Shown: in pieces, positions 61,801-64,000 of the stretch
Numbering within the stretch: position 1 is the stretch's first letter
Layout of the letters: every line of letters starts with the position of its first letter
Source of the DNA: Calliopsis andreniformis
Lineage: Eukaryota > Arthropoda > Insecta > Hymenoptera > Andrenidae
Reading direction: 5' to 3'
Assembly: GCF_051401765.1 (NCBI RefSeq)
Contig: NW_027480492.1
Span: 1,426,001 to 1,490,000 of the forward strand
DNA length: 64,000 nucleotides
Position numbers and translations under genes: made by a program
Notes under the pieces: generated by a model
Databases searched by the model: none
Seen by the model: only the letters and a program-made list of their open reading frames with translations
What the model was told of the DNA's origin: nothing

Positions 61801-64000
61801 TGAGGATTGACGGTTGAGGATTGAGGATTGAGGTTTGAGGATTGAGGATTGAGGATTGAAGATTGAGGATTGGGTATTGCGGATTGAATATTGAGGATTG
61901 AGGATTGAGGACTGAGGATTGAGGTTCGAGGATCGAGGACTGAGGGTTGAATATTGATGTTTGAGGTCTGAGGATTGAGGATTGAGCATTGAGGATTGAG
62001 AATTGAGGATTGAGGATTGAGGATTGAGGATTGAGGTCTGGGTGTTGAGGATTGAAGAATGAGGACTGAGGATTGAGGATTGAAGATTGAGGGTTGAAGT
62101 ATGAGTATCGAGGATTGAAGATTAAGGATTGAGGATTGAGGATTGAGGATTGAGGATTGAGGATTGAGGATTGAAGATTGAGTATTGAGGATTGAAGATT
62201 GAGGATTGGGGTTTGAGGATTGAGGATTGAGGGTTGAAGATTGAGGATTGAGGATTGAAGATTGAGGATTGGGAATTGAGGATTGACGATTGAGTATTGA
62301 GTATTGTGGATTGAGAATTGAGGATTGAGGATTGAAGATTGAGTATTGAAGATTGAGTATTGAGGATTGAAGATTGAGGATTGAGGATTGAGGATTGAGG
62401 ATTGAGTATTGAAGACTGAGGATTGGGGATTGAGGATTGACGATTGAGGATTGAGTTTTGAGGATTGAGAACTGAGGATTGAGGATTGAAGATTGAGTAT
62501 TGAGGATTGAGGATTGAGGATTGTGGATTGAAGATTGAGGGTTGAGGATTGAAGATTGAGGATTGGGAATTGAGGATTGACGATTGAGGATTGAGGATTG
62601 GGTATTGAGGATTGAGGATTGAGTATTGAAGATTGAGTATTGAGAATTGAAGATTGAGGATTGAGGATTGAGGATTACGGATTGAGAATTGAGGATTGAG
62701 AATTGAGGATTGAGGATTGAGGATTGAGGATTGCGGATTGACGATTGACGATTGAGGATTGAGGATTGAAGATTGAGGATTGAAGATTGAGGATTGAAGA
62801 TTGAGGATTGAGGATTGAGGATAGAGGATTGAAGGTTGAGGATTGGGTTTGAGGATTGACGATTGAGGATTGAGTGTTGAGGATTGAGAATTGAGGATTG
62901 AGGATTGAAGATTGAGTATTGGGGATTCAAGATTGCGGATTGAGGATTGAGGTTTGAAGATTGAGGACTGAGGATTGAGGTTCGAGGATCGAGGACTGAG
63001 GGTTGAGTATTGATGTTTGAGGTCTGAGGATTGAGGATTGAGGACTGAGAATTGAGGATTGAGGATTGAGGATTGAGGATTGAGGACTGTGTGTTGAGGA
63101 TTGAAGAATGAGGACTGAGGATTGAGGATTGAAGATTGAGGGTTGAAGAATGAGTATCGAGGATTGAAGATTGAGGATTGAGGATTGAGGATTGAGGATT
63201 GAGGATTGAGGATTGATGATTGAAGATTGAGTATTGAGGATTGAAGATTGAGGATTGGGGTTTGAGGATTGAGGATTGAGGGTTGAAGATTGAGGATTGA
63301 GGATTGAAGATTGAGGACTGGGAATTGAGGATTGACGATTGAGTATTGAGTATTGAGGATTGAGAATTGAGGATTGAGGATTGAAGATTGAGTATTGAAG
63401 ATTGAGTATTGAGGATTGAAGATTGAGGATTGAGGATTGAGGATTGAGGATTGAGTATTGAAGACTGAGGATTGGGGATTAAGGATTGACGATTGAGGAT
63501 TGAGTATTGAGGATTGAGAACTGAGGATTGAGGATTGAAGATTGAGTATTGAGGATTGAGGATTGAGGATTGAGGATTGAAGATTGAGGGTTGAGGATTG
63601 AAGATTGAGGATTGGGAATTGAGGATTGACGATTGAGGATTGAGGATTGGGGATTGAGGATTGAGGATTGAGTATTGAAGATTGAGTATTGAGAATTGAA
63701 GATTGAGGATTGAGGATTGAGGATTACGGATTGAGAATTGAGGATTGAGGATTGAGGATTGAAGATTGAGGATTGGGTATTGAGGAGTCACTAATTAGGA
63801 TTGAGGATTGAGGATTGAGGATTGAGGATTGCAGATTGAGTATTGAGGATTGAAGATTGAGGATTGAGGATTGAGGATTGTGGATTGAGGACTGAGGATT
63901 GAGGATTGAGAATTGAAGATTGAGGATTGGGTATTGCGGATTGAACATTGAGGACTGAGGATTGACGACTGAGGATTGAGGTTCGAGGATCGAGGATTGA
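58882..64000. repeat. Superunit E2, cut by the window end
   Basis: This is a second copy of E1. Relative to E1 it has lost 168 bp near 60.6 kb and 567 bp near 62.71 kb; the latter removed the equivalent of the gamma core at 55492. Cores: 59367, 60080, 61226 and 61702, and a landmark near 63.79 kb. The sequence is still mid-unit at base 64000, so the array continues to the right. Confidence 0.88.

Larger units (their letters stand above)
1..64000. repeat. Heptamer satellite array, GGATTGA on + strand
   Basis: The whole window reads as consecutive 7-bp units with consensus GGATTGA on the + strand. Recurrent variants differ by one base: AGATTGA, GTATTGA, GGACTGA, GAATTGA, GGGTTGA, GGTTTGA, CGATTGA, GGATTGG and GGATTCA. 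Even the parts that look non-repetitive can be cut into sevens in the same register. Rare 6-mers (GGACGA near 1592) and 8-mers (GGATTCGA near 8860) shift the phase and recur in duplicated blocks. No stretch of unique sequence, transposon, tRNA, rRNA or intron-like sequence was seen. The + strand holds about 43% G, about 28% each of A and T, and very little C. Function is unknown; a structural heterochromatic satellite is the likeliest role. I do not recognise this heptamer as a named family. Confidence 0.98.

Noticed and set aside
61563..63791. 742-codon open frame on the - strand, and about ninety similar shorter ones across the window
   Set aside because: All three - strand frames encode the same permuted heptapeptide, single-base 6-mers and 8-mers are tolerated, the frames end wherever a diverged core supplies a stop, and starts come from chance CAT variants. 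There is no sign of a codon-bias change, splice structure or domain.
1..64000. CRISPR array or other direct-repeat/spacer system
   Set aside because: The spacers between cores are made of the same heptamer, not unique sequences, and unit lengths vary in steps of seven. No cas-like gene is present.
1..64000. Telomeric repeat tract
   Set aside because: The unit has a length seen in some telomeres (7 bp) and a G-rich strand, but it has only GG rather than GGG or longer, is highly variant, and is arranged in multi-kilobase higher-order units, unlike telomerase-made tracts.
1..64000. Assembly artefact from collapsed or looped repeats
   Set aside because: Duplicated blocks differ by scattered point changes and by in-register indels rather than being identical, which argues against simple assembly duplication. 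The near-identical 3093-bp pair still deserves a raw-read check.
1..64000. Assignment to a specific organism or to bacterial intergenic heptamer repeats
   Set aside because: Bacterial heptamer repeats are known but usually short and flanked by genes; no gene is present here to confirm any lineage, so no organism is named.

Overview
The whole 64,000-base window is one uninterrupted tandem-repeat (satellite) domain. I see no gene, RNA gene, transposon, CRISPR array or unique sequence in it. The basic unit is a heptamer, GGATTGA on the + strand (TCAATCC on the - strand), repeated roughly nine thousand times with point variants such as AGATTGA, GTATTGA, GGACTGA, GAATTGA, GGGTTGA, GGTTTGA and CGATTGA. 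The + strand is almost free of C.

The organism cannot be named from this sequence. Tens of kilobases of pure short-unit satellite with multi-kilobase higher-order repeats and no coding sequence fits eukaryotic heterochromatin (pericentromeric, subtelomeric, or a sex or B chromosome) better than a bacterium. Shorter heptamer arrays do occur between bacterial genes, so this is an inference. I do not recognise the heptamer as a described satellite.

The array has four levels. (1) The 7-bp unit. (2) A diverged 182-bp 'core' of exactly 26 degenerate heptamers, marked by TATTCT at its 102nd base; I count 66 by eye, in five sequence families called alpha, beta, gamma, gamma-prime and delta here, separated by spacers of near-canonical heptamers. 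(3) Higher-order units, notably an exact 385-bp unit (55 heptamers) in short tandem runs between 7.2 and 24.8 kb. (4) Multi-kilobase segmental duplications.

Layout: 1-1446 flank with one alpha core; 1447-8150 block A copy 1; 8150-13515 a zone of alpha-core doublets; 13515-16634 a truncated superunit (S1) fused to 16635-23300, block A copy 2; about 23.1-24.8 kb again the alpha-doublet zone; 24780-31593 superunit S2 (6814 bp); 31594-39744 superunit S3 (8151 bp); about 40080-43169 and 43170-46260 a 3093-bp tandem pair, followed by a truncated copy to about 47825; 47825-51061 mixed gamma and delta cores; 51062-58881 a 7.8-kb superunit (E1) containing the first copy of a 2.19-kb tandem; 58882-64000 a second, window-truncated copy (E2).

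The main result is that copies of the same block differ in length only by multiples of seven (7, 42, 70, 84, 91, 168, 385, 546, 567 and 1337 bp among those I measured). This indicates that the array grows, shrinks and homogenises by exchange kept in heptamer register. Long open frames on the - strand, up to 742 codons, are a by-product of the repeat and are not called as genes.
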